A stretch of 64,000 nucleotides of DNA from Rugalucina vietnamica (Eukaryota; Mollusca; Bivalvia; Lucinida; Lucinidae). The notes below the pieces were generated by a model, which ran no database searches, was not told the DNA's origin, and was given only the letters and a program-made list of their open reading frames with translations. The position numbers and the translations under genes are program-made. The DNA lies in the NCBI GenBank assembly GCA_964017185.1, contig OZ024879.1:30262383-30326382 (forward strand). The letters are read 5' to 3'. Of the stretch, positions 63,515 to 64,000 are shown piece after piece (the stretch's first letter is position 1; each line of letters starts with the position of its first letter).

Positions 63515-63985
63515 CACAGTCACGTTTCGAGGCCTACGTTGTACTACGTTTCTGAAATGTAGCAATACGGCAATAAACGCAGTAAAACGTATTACAACGT
63601 AGTGGAACGTATTACATACGGCTATATACCTGGCCCATGCCACGTTCGAACTAAAAAAACAGTTCGAACGTGGCACTCTGATTTACGTAGCTTATACCTA
63701 GTAAAACGTAGTAAAACATAGCAAAGCGTAGTCGAATCGTAGTAAAACGTAGTACATACGTAACAAATACGTACTAAAACGTAAATTACAACCCGGTGGA
63801 ACTCTACGTATCAATACGCAGGGACTACGTTTCAATACGTTTTACTACGACTTGCTACGTGTTACCCTACGTTTTGATAGGTTTCAGTAAGTTTCAGCAG
63901 GTATTACTAGGTATCACTTCGTATTGACACGCTCTACTACGATTTAACTAAGTATTACTACGTTTGGTTACGCATACGGGCCTTC
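63515..63985. repeat. TACGT-word foldback sequence with a perfect 15-bp stem
   Basis: It is made of words such as ACGTAGTAAAACGTAGT and ATACGTAACAAATACGT. At 63638-63675, TGCCACGTTCGAACT faces AGTTCGAACGTGGCA around an 8-base loop. The organisation parallels 37840-38320, with other words. Confidence 0.75.
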
Positions 63986-64000
63986 ATGATTGTGTGTCAA

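Overview
The window looks like genomic DNA of an invertebrate animal, most likely a bivalve mollusc or another lophotrochozoan. It is AT-rich, has spliced genes with long introns, and is packed with short inverted-repeat transposons, tRNA-derived SINEs, a Ty3/gypsy retrotransposon and reverse-transcriptase fragments of Penelope-like type. The taxon is an inference from repeat content; no diagnostic single-copy gene is present.

The main genic content (about 4.7-31.6 kb, + strand) is a row of ten intact C2H2 zinc-finger exons at 4727, 9552, 12705, 13824, 15565, 17094, 19402, 22282, 29390 and 31291. Each starts right after a splice acceptor AG, encodes one to three fingers and ends in its own stop codon. 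In all ten the acceptor leaves exactly two bases before the first full codon (intron phase 1). Several decayed zinc-finger exons lie between them. This is the layout expected of alternative 3'-terminal exons served by shared upstream exons, as in the insect BTB-zinc-finger gene lola; the shared exons would lie left of the window. A possible extra internal cassette exon (9391-9492) sits 59 bp upstream of the second zinc-finger exon. At 36.0-36.8 kb a separate eight-finger C2H2 gene runs on the - strand. The region upstream of it (36.9-37.1 kb) is repeated, inverted and diverged, at 53.04-53.21 kb.

The rest is mobile DNA. At 148-4585 is a non-autonomous TIR element with a TAA duplication and about 17 units of a ~187-bp satellite. 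At 5.0-8.0 kb is a Penelope-like RT gene split by a hAT-transposase remnant. At 15930-16937 is a mariner-type deletion derivative flanked by TA. At 27.2-29.2 kb is an element of four 453-bp units, with a reversed copy at 58.4-59.6 kb. At least eleven copies of a palindromic ~235-bp MITE are scattered through the window, five of them within 32.7-35.0 kb. At 40117-53030 is a - strand gypsy element with nearly identical 1.1-kb LTRs whose pol is split by a 5.4-kb foldback element (about 42.66-48.14 kb). At 53575-57885 is another large TIR element. At 60903-61411 is a miniature LTR retrotransposon (TRIM) with 202-bp LTRs that read as identical and a CGAC duplication. Two long hairpins built from TACGT-like words occur at 37.8-38.3 and 63.5-64.0 kb.

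Taken together, the window shows a zinc-finger exon array that grows by duplication and decays, in introns heavily colonised by DNA transposons, followed by a transposon-dominated stretch from 37 to 64 kb with no convincing host gene.
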